DNA of 57,701 nucleotides, from positions 1 to 57,701 of the forward strand of contig DATDYB010000010.1 in assembly GCA_036517115.1 (NCBI GenBank). The letters are read 5' to 3'. The stretch comes from DATDYB01 sp036517115. GTDB lineage: Bacteria > Patescibacteriota > Minisyncoccia > Phycocordibacterales > PALSA-1337. Under the pieces are notes generated by a model. That model saw only the letters and a program-made list of their open reading frames with translations, was not told where the DNA came from and did not search any database. Positions 1 through 5,658 of the stretch are shown here, one piece after another; position 1 is the stretch's first letter, and the number at the start of each line of letters is the position of its first letter. Made by a program: the position numbers and the translations under genes.

Positions 1-74
1 AGACTCTTTTTTACTTTCAAATATTTTTCGATCCGCTGTCGCTCATACAAATTCAAATGCACAAATTCCTTCAT
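1..74 (-). CDS. IS30-like transposase, N-terminal fragment
   Basis: Only 24 codons are inside the window. The frame starts MKEFVHLNLYERQRIEKYLK, which fits the N-terminal helix-turn-helix of IS30-family transposases (usual pattern: H-L-T/N-L-x-E-R followed by a short helix). Such enzymes are DDE recombinases that excise and insert the element at its inverted repeats. The catalytic core lies off the left edge. The matching C-terminal end of another copy, or of the same one if the molecule is circular, is at the right edge. Confidence 0.6.
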   Translation of the reverse strand, partial: MKEFVHLNLYERQRIEKYLKVKKS

Positions 75-86
75 AAATTCATTTTA

Positions 87-101
87 CAGGTGTTCGGATT
101 C
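87..101. repeat. terminal inverted repeat of the IS30-like element
   Basis: CAGGTGTTCGGATTC on the plus strand is the exact reverse complement of 57577-57591. It marks the outer boundary of the element; sequence from 102 on is host DNA. Confidence 0.75.
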
Positions 102-332
102 AAAGGTATATCTCCAAGTCGCCGGAACGGTCGAGGATACGGTTCCCGCGCACCAGCCTATAGAACCCTTAACGAGGTCTATAACTGGTAACAAGTTTCG
201 CTCATTTCTACTTAAAAATGAGCATTCTATTGGGTTTACAATTTATTTTGTGAATCCATTGAGTAAAAGTTCTCTACAAATAACATTATTCATAGCATCG
301 TGCCCCTTATTGTTGCCAGGCGGCAGGCTGCT
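102..332 (+). other. structured non-coding leader between the IS and the first small ORF
   Basis: No gene is supported here. Several self-complementary stretches are visible, including a GGAAC/GTTCC stem in 123-149 and a CCAG/CTGG stem enclosing TATAGA/TCTATA around 152-192. A perfect 13-base inverted repeat (285-297 with 329-341) encloses a small TGCC/GGCA hairpin. Its right arm contains the ATG at 333, so folding would hide that start codon. No hammerhead core was found here. Confidence 0.4.
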
Positions 333-470
333 ATGAATAATCTACAAGACACTTCAGTCAGTGAAATTGTTCTAACAGATCCATACGAAGGAGAGGGAAT
401 CGAGGCGGTCACGGTGAACGGAGCAACTCTCATTTTATTCGAAAGAATGTTCAATTTCTCTCTCAACTGA
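333..470 (+). CDS. small ORF, 45 aa, unknown
   Basis: A 45-codon frame starting MNNLQDTSVSEIVLTDPYEG and ending in FSLN. It is acidic in the first half and hydrophobic near the end. Only a weak CAGGC element precedes the ATG, and the start sits in the right arm of the 285-341 hairpin. It is followed 24 bases later by the next small ORF on the same strand, which fits a short operon. I do not recognise the protein. It could be a regulatory leader peptide or chance coding; support is positional only. Confidence 0.35.
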   Translation: MNNLQDTSVSEIVLTDPYEGEGIEAVTVNGATLILFERMFNFSLN

Positions 471-494
471 ATCTACAACAGGAGTTCTTTTACA

Positions 495-638
495 ATGAAA
501 CCAGAAACCCAACTCAAGGCGATGAAGTCGGTGCGCAAGCACACGATCTTCGTCGGGAAACCCCACAGTTCGCCGAAAGGTGAACGTGGATACAACCGCA
601 AACGCGAAAAACAAAACTGGAGAAAGGAGACCGTATGA
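495..638 (+). CDS. small basic protein, 47 aa, unknown
   Basis: A 47-residue, strongly basic protein starting MKPETQLKAMKSVRKHTIFV, with a C-terminal run rich in K, R, Y and W. An AGGAG ribosome-binding site lies ten bases upstream of the ATG. The stop codon overlaps the next start in an ATGA arrangement (635-638), a classic sign of translational coupling. The KG-x-x-GY-x-RK pattern faintly recalls nucleic-acid or ribosome-binding tails such as that of ArfA, but this is not enough to assign function. Confidence 0.6.
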   Translation: MKPETQLKAMKSVRKHTIFVGKPHSSPKGERGYNRKREKQNWRKETV

Positions 639-940
639 AAATCTTCATGGATATCGGAGACACGAAATATGTTCGAGAGGCGATCGAGCAGATCTTCACC
701 ACAACGGGTCAACTCGAGTTCGTGTCCAAGGTTCAGGAGGCCGACGCTATCATCGTGTCGGATCCTGAAAAAGTCGAGGTGTACTTGGAACACACTGATA
801 AGCGCGTGGCCCAGTTACTCTGGTGGAAACAAAGACCTTCGACTGCTCCGCAAGGAGATCGGTTCAAAGTTTTTGACGCCCTCGAGGCCAAAAAACTGCC
901 GGGCCTCATTGAGGCAATCAAATTCCTTAAAGGGGAATAA
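635..940 (+). CDS. small alpha/beta protein, possible degenerate receiver-like fold
   Basis: This 101 aa protein is preceded by AAAGGAG and coupled to the previous gene by ATGA. Its layout is a first strand (MKIFMDIGD), a helix, then a strand ending in an aspartate (ADAIIVSDPEKVEVYLEH), a W-rich linker and a final helix (LPGLIEAIKFLKG). The alternation of strands and helices and the aspartate after the third strand suggest a CheY-like or other Rossmann-type fold, but the paired acidic residues of a true receiver are not evident. The next gene across hammerhead HHR1 is a clearer receiver, so the two may work together. Function is unknown. Confidence 0.6.
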   Translation: MKIFMDIGDTKYVREAIEQIFTTTGQLEFVSKVQEADAIIVSDPEKVEVYLEHTDKRVAQLLWWKQRPSTAPQGDRFKVFDALEAKKLPGLIEAIKFLKGE

Positions 941-990
941 CGTGTGCCGTATCACACGCAGTCACAACGGTTGATCATACGGGATCAACC
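941..990 (+). other. two stem-loops directly upstream of hammerhead HHR1
   Basis: The first stem is CGTGTG (941-946) with CACACG (953-958). The second is an eight-base perfect stem, GGTTGATC (969-976) with GATCAACC (983-990). The second hairpin ends one base before stem III of the ribozyme. After self-cleavage it would form the 3' end of the upstream mRNA, where it could slow 3' exonucleases. That role is inferred. Confidence 0.6.
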
Positions 991-991
991 A

Positions 992-1050
992 CTGCTCTCC
1001 GGATGAAGTCCGGACTGACGAGTCCTTACGCAGATTCAGGACGAAAGCAG
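992..1050 (+). ncRNA. type III hammerhead ribozyme, HHR1
   Basis: All core elements are present in order. Stem III is CTGCT (992-996) with AGCAG (1046-1050). The cleavage nucleotide is C997. Stem I is TCCGG/CCGGA (998-1002 with 1010-1014) with a seven-base loop. The core CTGACGA is at 1015-1021. Stem II is GTCCT/AGGAC (1022-1026 with 1038-1042) with an 11-base loop, followed by GAAA at 1043-1046. The 10.1-11.1 pair is the canonical G-C. Predicted cleavage is 3' of C997, between the 101 aa gene and the response-regulator gene, so it would split their shared transcript. Confidence 0.88.
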
Positions 1051-1052
1051 AG

Positions 1053-1075
1053 TTTTGGAGGTTTCACCTCCAAAA
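1053..1075 (+). other. stem-loop after HHR1
   Basis: A perfect ten-base stem, TTTTGGAGGT (1053-1062) with ACCTCCAAAA (1066-1075), and a three-base loop. There is no T-run after it on the plus strand, so it is unlikely to be a plus-strand terminator. It would sit near the new 5' end after cleavage. Confidence 0.5.
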
Positions 1076-1106
1076 AACTAGGTTCTTTAAAATTCAAAGT
1101 GTTCAT

Positions 1107-1169
1107 TGGTTGATTGGTGCAATAAGGTCGTACGCCTTAGGCGGATTGCTTTATTGCATCAATCAACCA
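1107..1169 (+). other. long leader hairpin before the response-regulator gene
   Basis: About 20 bases at 1107-1126 pair with 1149-1169 with one mismatch in the core 18. The loop holds the palindrome CGCCTTAGGCG. It ends 17 bases before the ATG at 1187, leaving the A-rich ribosome-binding segment (AAAAAGGAAAA) free. It could stabilise the 5'-OH end left by hammerhead cleavage. Confidence 0.55.
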
Positions 1170-1186
1170 CAAACCAAAAAGGAAAA

Positions 1187-1816
1187 ATGAACACGAAACT
1201 AAACATCCTCGTCGTCGAAGACAAACCGGAAAACATCGCCGCAGCTAAAAAAATGCTTGCGGATCACAACCTCACCGTTGTCTCAGGGTTCGATGACGCG
1301 CTCACCGCGCTCAAACGAAACGGTTACGCGCGTAGGAAAGTGGAAGCGCCGGAGAAATTCGACGTGGTCCTCACCGACTGCCTGTATCCCAAAGGCGGCA
1401 CTGCTTGTATGGGACCCCGAGGGGAAGCAGTCGTTAACTGCCAAGGCGAAATGCCCTACGGCCCCATGGTGGTGTTTCACGCTATCGAAGCTGGAGTACC
1501 GCACATCGGGCTCATTACCCAAGGCAACCACCATGACGATCCGTTCGTCTTTGCGCTCGACAGCCTCAGAGGCTTCAAGAGTGAGAAGGTGAGTGTCGTC
1601 GTCACCAATGAGTGCGGCGAGTGTCTACACAAGGATACTCTCGAGGTTGTGGAGTACGACCACCCTAACGGCGAAAAGTTCTACGCATTGGAGAAAGAAG
1701 GAAAACTTCTTCGGGTGAAGAACTGGAAAGAGCTTCTCGACCGTACGTTGGGAACCCACGAGGTTACTGAGGACGGGAAGTGGCGCGAAGAACGCCGCGC
1801 ACAAGTCCAGATCTAA
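1187..1816 (+). CDS. response-regulator receiver-like protein
   Basis: 209 aa. The ATG at 1187 is chosen because AAGGAAAA lies just upstream and the longer frame from 1106 runs through the leader hairpin. The first 70 residues are a receiver domain: LNILVVEDKPEN supplies the acidic pair, and DVVLTDCLYPKGG carries the phosphoacceptor aspartate near residue 64. A long insertion follows with Gly/Cys segments and HHDDPF, then a tail rich in charged residues. There is no helix-turn-helix output domain. Stand-alone receivers of this style occur in Patescibacteria; partner kinases are not visible here. It is the last gene of the first operon. Confidence 0.75.
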   Translation: MNTKLNILVVEDKPENIAAAKKMLADHNLTVVSGFDDALTALKRNGYARRKVEAPEKFDVVLTDCLYPKGGTACMGPRGEAVVNCQGEMPYGPMVVFHAIEAGVPHIGLITQGNHHDDPFVFALDSLRGFKSEKVSVVVTNECGECLHKDTLEVVEYDHPNGEKFYALEKEGKLLRVKNWKELLDRTLGTHEVTEDGKWREERRAQVQI

Positions 1817-1855
1817 CTCTGGAGAGGTAGGGCGACTACCATCAATTGTCGCGAC

Positions 1856-1881
1856 CCGCAAACATTCGTTTGCGGTTTTTT
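1856..1881 (+). terminator. rho-independent terminator of the first accessory operon
   Basis: Stem CCGCAAAC (1856-1863) with GTTTGCGG (1868-1875), four-base loop, six T residues after it. Confidence 0.9.
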
Positions 1882-1961
1882 ATTAGTAAATTCACACCTG
1901 TTAATATCTGTCTTTGTTTTTTTAGTATACTAACCTCATCGTTATTTAATTAATTTAAACC

Positions 1962-2510
1962 ATGGAAGAAAAGAAAGAGGAGAAAAAAGACGACTTTACA
2001 ATTTTTGATGATAACGGAGCACTAGTTAAGTTTCTCTCCGGCATTCTAGATAAAGGGAGTGCTCTTGTTCATCACGCCGACAGCCAAACTAACATTCTGA
2101 TGGGAATCAGTTCTGCTATTTTTATTTTCTCACTTTCAAGTTCACTGCAACGAGGTCATATGGAAATTCCTTTTCTCATCCTCATTCTTTTCAGCGCCTT
2201 TTCGTCATTAGCAGGTCTTTACGCCATTCATCCTCCACGTTTCATGCGAAAGAAGCAACAAGAGGAGAGCGTTATGTATAACAAAAAGATCTCTGATTTT
2301 ACCTCTTCCGACGACTATTTCAAGGTTCTCTGGAGCGTCATGTTAAACCGAACTGAAGTTGTCCGGCAGTACTCGATGGAAATCTATAATTTATATAAAT
2401 ATAACTACGGACCTAAACGAAAACTCTTTAAATTGGCGAGAAATCTTTTAATCGCGGGTCTGGTCTGCAGCCTTCTTTCATTTTTATTTATTACGTCCAA
2501 AACTTTTTAG
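1962..2510 (+). CDS. PycTM-like (Pycsar effector / DUF5706) membrane protein
   Basis: 182 aa. After a highly charged N-terminus comes HHADSQTNILMGISSAIFIF, the hallmark start of the Pycsar-effector transmembrane family, in which an acidic or polar residue precedes the first membrane helix. A second helix (about residues 70-88) and a C-terminal third helix follow, separated by a soluble segment. In known Pycsar defence loci such proteins damage the inner membrane when a cyclase makes cCMP or cUMP. No pyrimidine cyclase gene is visible nearby, so this is a stand-alone family member and its trigger is unknown. A TATACT box is at 1926-1931. Confidence 0.65.
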   Translation: MEEKKEEKKDDFTIFDDNGALVKFLSGILDKGSALVHHADSQTNILMGISSAIFIFSLSSSLQRGHMEIPFLILILFSAFSSLAGLYAIHPPRFMRKKQQEESVMYNKKISDFTSSDDYFKVLWSVMLNRTEVVRQYSMEIYNLYKYNYGPKRKLFKLARNLLIAGLVCSLLSFLFITSKTF

Positions 2511-2525
2511 TTTATTTCGACAAGC

Positions 2526-2605
2526 GAGGTGAGGAAGCGGAGCTTCCGCAAGACTTTGAGCGTTCCGTCTGCGGAATGCGAGAAGTGTACCGTTCCTGTA
2601 AGGAA
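2526..2605 (+). repeat. structured repeat family A, copy 1
   Basis: The order of parts is a GGAAGC/GCTTCC hairpin, then GCAAG, a long central hairpin (outer ACTT/AAGT, inner 2560-2567 with 2572-2579, loop TCTG), then GTGTAC and a TTCC-TGTA-AGGAA hairpin. It shares this plan with 2658-2743 and with two minus-strand copies at 18462-18665, while the central stem sequence differs. Confidence 0.8.
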
Positions 2606-2657
2606 ATCGCGGACGCTTTCCGATGCGGACATGAAATCCGAGTCGATGTCGAATCAA

Positions 2658-2743
2658 AAGGTGAGAAGCGAATACTTGGAGCTTCGCAAGACTCTGAGCG
2701 TTCTTTCGGAAGAATGCGAAGAGTGTACTGAACCTGTAAGGTT
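2658..2743 (+). repeat. structured repeat family A, copy 2
   Basis: Same plan as the copy at 2526-2605: GTGAGAAGCG, GAGCTTCGCAAGACT, central hairpin with stem GCGTTCTT/AAGAATGC and loop TCGG, then GTGTACTGAACCTGTAAGGTT. The terminal AACC-TGTA-AGGTT hairpin differs from TTCC-TGTA-AGGAA by paired changes. Confidence 0.8.
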
Positions 2744-2804
2744 GCATACCCCGCGACCCTGTCGCGGAATTTGGGTCCAGGGCTTGCTTTAGGGTAAATA
2801 CCTT

Positions 2805-3545
2805 TTATAGCTTTCCGTACAGTAACTTAAATATTTTCTTCTGAAAGTCAGCGAATTTTTCGTTTTCAATAACGAAACTTGTCTCAGTATTGAGGTCAAC
2901 AACCGCCACCTTGTGTCCGTAAATGAGCTGGATGATATTCTGATCGAATAAATCAAACTCTGAGGGTATAACTTTTGTCTTTTGGTTAAAATCGGGCTCG
3001 ACGTCCGCTTCTGTAGCTTTACTGCGTATCACATATCGTTCTAGATTTTTATTGTCTCTTTTTTCTCTATAATCTTTCGGTAAATATTTATTGGTTCTAG
3101 CCCGATCTTTCGATGAGGAATACCGGTAAAAAGCATCCCCTTTCTTGAGAGAGTCGACGATGTCTGAATACACCGATGAAATACCATTCCTTCCTTCGAG
3201 GAACTTTATGATGGGCTTATCTTTAGGTGCACGATAGAGATCTTCGAGGTCGGGTAGTGTTTCCTCAATATCTATACTCATTTCGCGCAATAACCCCCTA
3301 ATTTTCTCGGGATGTTCGGCAATATACTGTTTTCTCTTACCTTTTATGGTGATTGTTATAAGTTTGCGTTCTAGCAACAAGCCAAGCGCTTTGTAGACAA
3401 TTGGCCTGAACGTGCCTATATCTTTGGCTATATCGGAGATTGAAAGGGAAGTGCCTCGTTCTAAAAGATGGAGATACACTATTGTTTCAGGGTGGGTGAG
3501 CCCCAACTTCGTAAACAATTCCTTTATTTTATCAATTTTATCCAT
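2805..3545 (-). CDS. TrmB-family transcriptional regulator
   Basis: 246 aa. Residues 1-75 form a winged helix-turn-helix of the TrmB type (LTHPETIVYLHLLERG, then SISDIAKDIGTFRPIVYKAL). The rest matches the phospholipase-D-like ligand-binding half usual in this family (KPIIKFLEGRNGISSVYSDI and later a strand-rich tail). TrmB proteins generally sense small molecules and act as repressors or activators. It is transcribed divergently from the second accessory operon across a short intergenic region with a palindrome at 3628-3640, so that operon is a plausible target. The ligand is unknown. Confidence 0.8.
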   Translation of the reverse strand: MDKIDKIKELFTKLGLTHPETIVYLHLLERGTSLSISDIAKDIGTFRPIVYKALGLLLERKLITITIKGKRKQYIAEHPEKIRGLLREMSIDIEETLPDLEDLYRAPKDKPIIKFLEGRNGISSVYSDIVDSLKKGDAFYRYSSSKDRARTNKYLPKDYREKRDNKNLERYVIRSKATEADVEPDFNQKTKVIPSEFDLFDQNIIQLIYGHKVAVVDLNTETSFVIENEKFADFQKKIFKLLYGKL

Positions 3546-3627
3546 ATTTGTATTAAATTAATTACACTTTTAGTTACTGAAAATACCCTTTTATAAAGCC
3601 ATAAATTTTATTAGTGCCCTTACTTAC

Positions 3628-3640
3628 GTACATATTGTAC
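3628..3640. promoter_or_regulatory. palindromic operator candidate
   Basis: GTACATATTGTAC is a perfect 13-base palindrome between the divergent TrmB-like gene and the operon starting at 3734. A TACTAT box (3645-3650) lies just downstream. Regulator binding is inferred from position only. Confidence 0.4.
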
Positions 3641-3733
3641 TCCATACTATTACAATTTGTCAACTCTTCTGGTAGTCTTATGGGTAGAGGCTCTTCACAA
3701 CAAACAATCCCCCCCCCAACAGAAAGGAAAAGT

Positions 3734-3916
3734 ATGCCAGATCGCGACAATAACAACGAACGCACTAGCGAATCCAGTTACCAGCAGCAACGAGATGCAT
3801 ACGATGACCGCTGGAGGTCATGGTTGCGCGGAAGCAGCACCGGTATGGACATCGACGGGCGGTGTATCAACCCCCGCGACAGCAGTTGCGATAGCAACGA
3901 ACGCGAGGAGTGCTAA
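3734..3916 (+). CDS. small hydrophilic protein, 60 aa, unknown
   Basis: The ATG at 3734 is chosen because GAAAGGAAAAGT precedes it; earlier in-frame ATGs lack a site and cross a C-tract. The product starts MPDRDNNNERTSESSYQQQR, is very rich in Asp, Arg, Ser and Asn, and ends with a Cys-rich patch of three cysteines. It is probably disordered. It is the first gene of the second accessory operon and is followed directly by the hairpin and hammerhead HHR2. I do not recognise a family. Confidence 0.55.
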   Translation: MPDRDNNNERTSESSYQQQRDAYDDRWRSWLRGSSTGMDIDGRCINPRDSSCDSNEREEC

Positions 3917-3930
3917 ATGACTTACAGTTT

Positions 3931-3951
3931 GAGGGTCTGACCAAAACCCTC
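3931..3951 (+). other. stem-loop abutting hammerhead HHR2
   Basis: GAGGGT (3931-3936) pairs with ACCCTC (3946-3951). It ends one base before stem III of HHR2, the same layout as the hairpins before HHR1 and HHR3. Confidence 0.6.
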
Positions 3952-3952
3952 T

Positions 3953-4032
3953 CTGTCTCGAGATGTGTATCTCGACTGATGATTCCAGTCTTCGCTAAAG
4001 CTACGGCTTGGCAAGGCAAAAGGATGAAACAG
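3953..4032 (+). ncRNA. type III hammerhead ribozyme with extended stem II, HHR2
   Basis: Stem III is CTGT (3953-3956) with ACAG (4029-4032), extendable by U3952-A4033. The cleavage nucleotide is C3957. Stem I is a perfect seven-base TCGAGAT/ATCTCGA (3958-3964 with 3969-3975) with loop GTGT. The core CTGATGA is at 3976-3982, stem II is TCC/GGA (3984-3986 with 4022-4024), and GAAA is at 4026-4029. The 10.1-11.1 position is a U-U mismatch. Stem II carries a 35-base extension (3987-4021) with its own AAGC-TACG-GCTT hairpin. Stem I and core are nearly identical to HHR3, so the two look like recent duplicates. Confidence 0.85.
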
Positions 4033-4112
4033 AAGTTCTATGACACAACAACAAAAAGAAAGGTAATGCTATAAACATCAATTCATTAACTAACCTGTTA
4101 GAAGAAAATGGC

Positions 4113-4622
4113 GTGTCCACCAAAACATGGGGGACTGGAAAAGCGAAAACAATCCACCACCTACTCTCCGAAATTCAAGAGGGTGAAACTGTTCTGGAAG
4201 AGACGGAAAAAGGACTGGTCCGGAAAACCTCATTCCTCACCATCCATGTTTTATACAAGGATGAACGGGGAACGTTCAAACTCTTCGAGGAAAAACAAGT
4301 GTTCACGGACGGTAGAACACGAACACGAGATCAATCATGGAGCGTGGCAGAGAAGATGAAGGCCACCGACGTGAATATCCAGGCAGCCGCATTAAGAGCC
4401 CTTGAAGAAGAGTTAGGAATTATGACAGGAGTGAAATTTTTGGGTGAGATAACAACCACCGACGAACTCCGAGAATCACCATCATATCCCGGACTCACCG
4501 CGCAGTTCAAGATGTTCAACCTTACGGTGCACATCGACTATCATGAGTATCGGCCTGATGGTTACACGGAAGTACAGGAAGATAAATCAACGTACTTCAA
4601 ATGGAAGCATGTGGAACCTTAA
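4113..4622 (+). CDS. Nudix-like protein with an uncertain start
   Basis: 169 aa from the GTG at 4113. Residues around 90-105 read AALRALEEELGIMTGVKF, close to the Nudix box core R-E-x-x-E-E-x-G, although the leading glycine and one glutamate of the 23-residue box are missing; catalysis is therefore uncertain. Nudix enzymes hydrolyse nucleoside diphosphates linked to another group. The frame is open upstream to 4044 and still looks like protein (SLTNLLEENG), yet it holds no ATG or TTG. The best ribosome-binding site (AGAAAGG, ending 4063) is spaced for an ATA at 4071, so a non-standard start is possible. HHR2 lies upstream and HHR3 downstream. Confidence 0.65.
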   Translation: MSTKTWGTGKAKTIHHLLSEIQEGETVLEETEKGLVRKTSFLTIHVLYKDERGTFKLFEEKQVFTDGRTRTRDQSWSVAEKMKATDVNIQAAALRALEEELGIMTGVKFLGEITTTDELRESPSYPGLTAQFKMFNLTVHIDYHEYRPDGYTEVQEDKSTYFKWKHVEP

Positions 4623-4646
4623 TCTGTTCCCATCGCTAAAAGGTTT

Positions 4647-4667
4647 GCTCGTTCCCTCAAAACGAGC
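4647..4667 (+). other. stem-loop abutting hammerhead HHR3
   Basis: GCTCGTT (4647-4653) pairs perfectly with AACGAGC (4661-4667), with a seven-base loop. Stem III of HHR3 begins at the next base. Confidence 0.65.
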
Positions 4668-4718
4668 TCTGTATCGAGATGCAGGTCTCGACTGATGATT
4701 CCAAAAGGATGAAACAGA
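4668..4718 (+). ncRNA. compact type III hammerhead ribozyme, HHR3
   Basis: Stem III is TCTGT (4668-4672) with ACAGA (4714-4718). The cleavage nucleotide is A4673, giving a GUA site, which the NUH rule allows. Stem I is TCGAGA/TCTCGA (4674-4679 with 4686-4691). The core CTGATGA is at 4692-4698, stem II is TCC/GGA (4700-4702 with 4707-4709) closed by an AAAA loop, and GAAA is at 4711-4714. It has the same U-U pair at 10.1-11.1 as HHR2. It lies between the Nudix-like gene and the 132 aa gene. Confidence 0.87.
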
Positions 4719-4781
4719 AATACTTTTTACACAACAAACAAACCCGACATCAAATAGATATCATCCACAACAAAGATTGCT

Positions 4782-5180
4782 ATGAAATACACTGATTACG
4801 ATCTCCGATTATGTGCAGGTGAAGAGTGGCTTCCCTCTAGTGAAGATACGCGTATGAGTTGGCGCAAGGCGATGGAGAAAACGTTACAAGATCCGAACCT
4901 ACGACTACCCCATTACTCTGATTTAATCCACGCTGAAGAAATGGCTCGGAAAAAACCGGAACTTCGTGAAAAATTTGGTGAATTGCAGAAAGGTTGGCCA
5001 TACTGGAGCGCCAACTCTGAAAATCATGATCCAAATTCAATGTATGCCTGCATTGTGACAGAGGATCATCTGCATTATAAATCACATACTCAAAAATACC
5101 TGGGGTACATGGTGAGATTCATTCGACAAACGAATCCAAAGAGCGTGGATAAATCACACAATAACGTAACAGAAGTATAA
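4782..5180 (+). CDS. hypothetical protein, 132 aa
   Basis: A soluble protein with no membrane helix or signal peptide, starting MKYTDYDLRLCAGEEWLPSS. It contains a helical DLIHAEEMARKKPELREKF segment and a C-terminal half with aromatic and His-rich positions (EDHLHYKSHTQKYLGYMVRF). I recognise no family. It is the last gene of the second accessory operon. Its A/C-rich leader after HHR3 resembles the leaders of the neighbouring genes. A strong terminator follows 17 bases after the stop. Confidence 0.6.
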   Translation: MKYTDYDLRLCAGEEWLPSSEDTRMSWRKAMEKTLQDPNLRLPHYSDLIHAEEMARKKPELREKFGELQKGWPYWSANSENHDPNSMYACIVTEDHLHYKSHTQKYLGYMVRFIRQTNPKSVDKSHNNVTEV

Positions 5181-5197
5181 GCTCAAAAATTTCAATT

Positions 5198-5228
5198 ACC
5201 TCTACAATAAATTGTAGGGGTTATTTTT
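5198..5228 (+). terminator. terminator of the second accessory operon
   Basis: An 11-base stem (5198-5208 with 5211-5221, one G-T pair), two-base loop and a TATTTTT tail. Confidence 0.9.
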
Positions 5229-5250
5229 AAGTCCAAAGCATTGGTGCTTT

Positions 5251-5658
5251 TTACAACAATTTCTTTTTTGCCAATTCTTCGGCGAGGAGTTGCGGCGAAA
5301 CGATCTTTACTCCATGAACGATCGTACCCCACAGTTTACCGAAATCTCTTTCATCGCCAGTGAGCAAATGGGTGGCCTGACCTGCGATCGCTCCGCCGAG
5401 GATGGGAATATCTTTCGAAGCGATCGTTATTTCAATAGTGGTGGTAAGCGATGAAACGATCTCACACTTTTTTACCAATGATTCTAAAGAGGGGACCGCT
5501 TTTGAGGCTTTCAAACGGAGGTTCCGATACGCCTCCTCTATCGCATATACATTAGTGAGACAAGTACCTTGATCCAAAAGAACACCTACGAACATCCGCA
5601 TTCTACTATGCGGCAAGGCGGCGCTAAAGAGAATGTTTGCGTCCAGAAATACCCTCAT
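5251..5658 (-). CDS. PIN-domain toxin, VapC-like
   Basis: 135 aa. The PIN ribonuclease acidic residues are visible: D6 in MRVFLDANILFSA, E41/E42 in AIEEAYRNL, and D101 and D104 in LLTGDERDFGKL. PIN toxins of TA modules cut tRNA or other RNA with Mg2+ when the antitoxin is degraded. It overlaps the stop of the upstream AbrB-type antitoxin by four bases, the usual antitoxin-first order. The antitoxin fold is MazE/AbrB rather than Phd, a common VapB type. Confidence 0.85.
   Translation of the reverse strand: MRVFLDANILFSAALPHSRMRMFVGVLLDQGTCLTNVYAIEEAYRNLRLKASKAVPSLESLVKKCEIVSSLTTTIEITIASKDIPILGGAIAGQATHLLTGDERDFGKLWGTIVHGVKIVSPQLLAEELAKKKLL

Larger units (their letters stand above)
1..101 (-). 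mobile_element. IS30-like insertion sequence, left part cut by the window edge
   Basis: The start of a minus-strand transposase frame (1-74) lies just inside a terminal inverted repeat (87-101). Read inward, the repeat is GAATCCGAACACCTG, identical to the one at 57577-57591 on the other edge. The element continues beyond position 1. The family call rests on the IS30-like N-terminus; the full element is not visible. Confidence 0.75.

Noticed and set aside
1107..1169. Integron attC site
   Set aside because: The imperfect inverted repeat is attC-like in size, but the RYYYAAC/GTTRRRY boxes are absent and there is no integrase.
1..5230. Prophage or plasmid integration
   Set aside because: No integrase, capsid, terminase or replication gene is visible; the region is accessory-like but no specific mobile vehicle other than the IS is supported.
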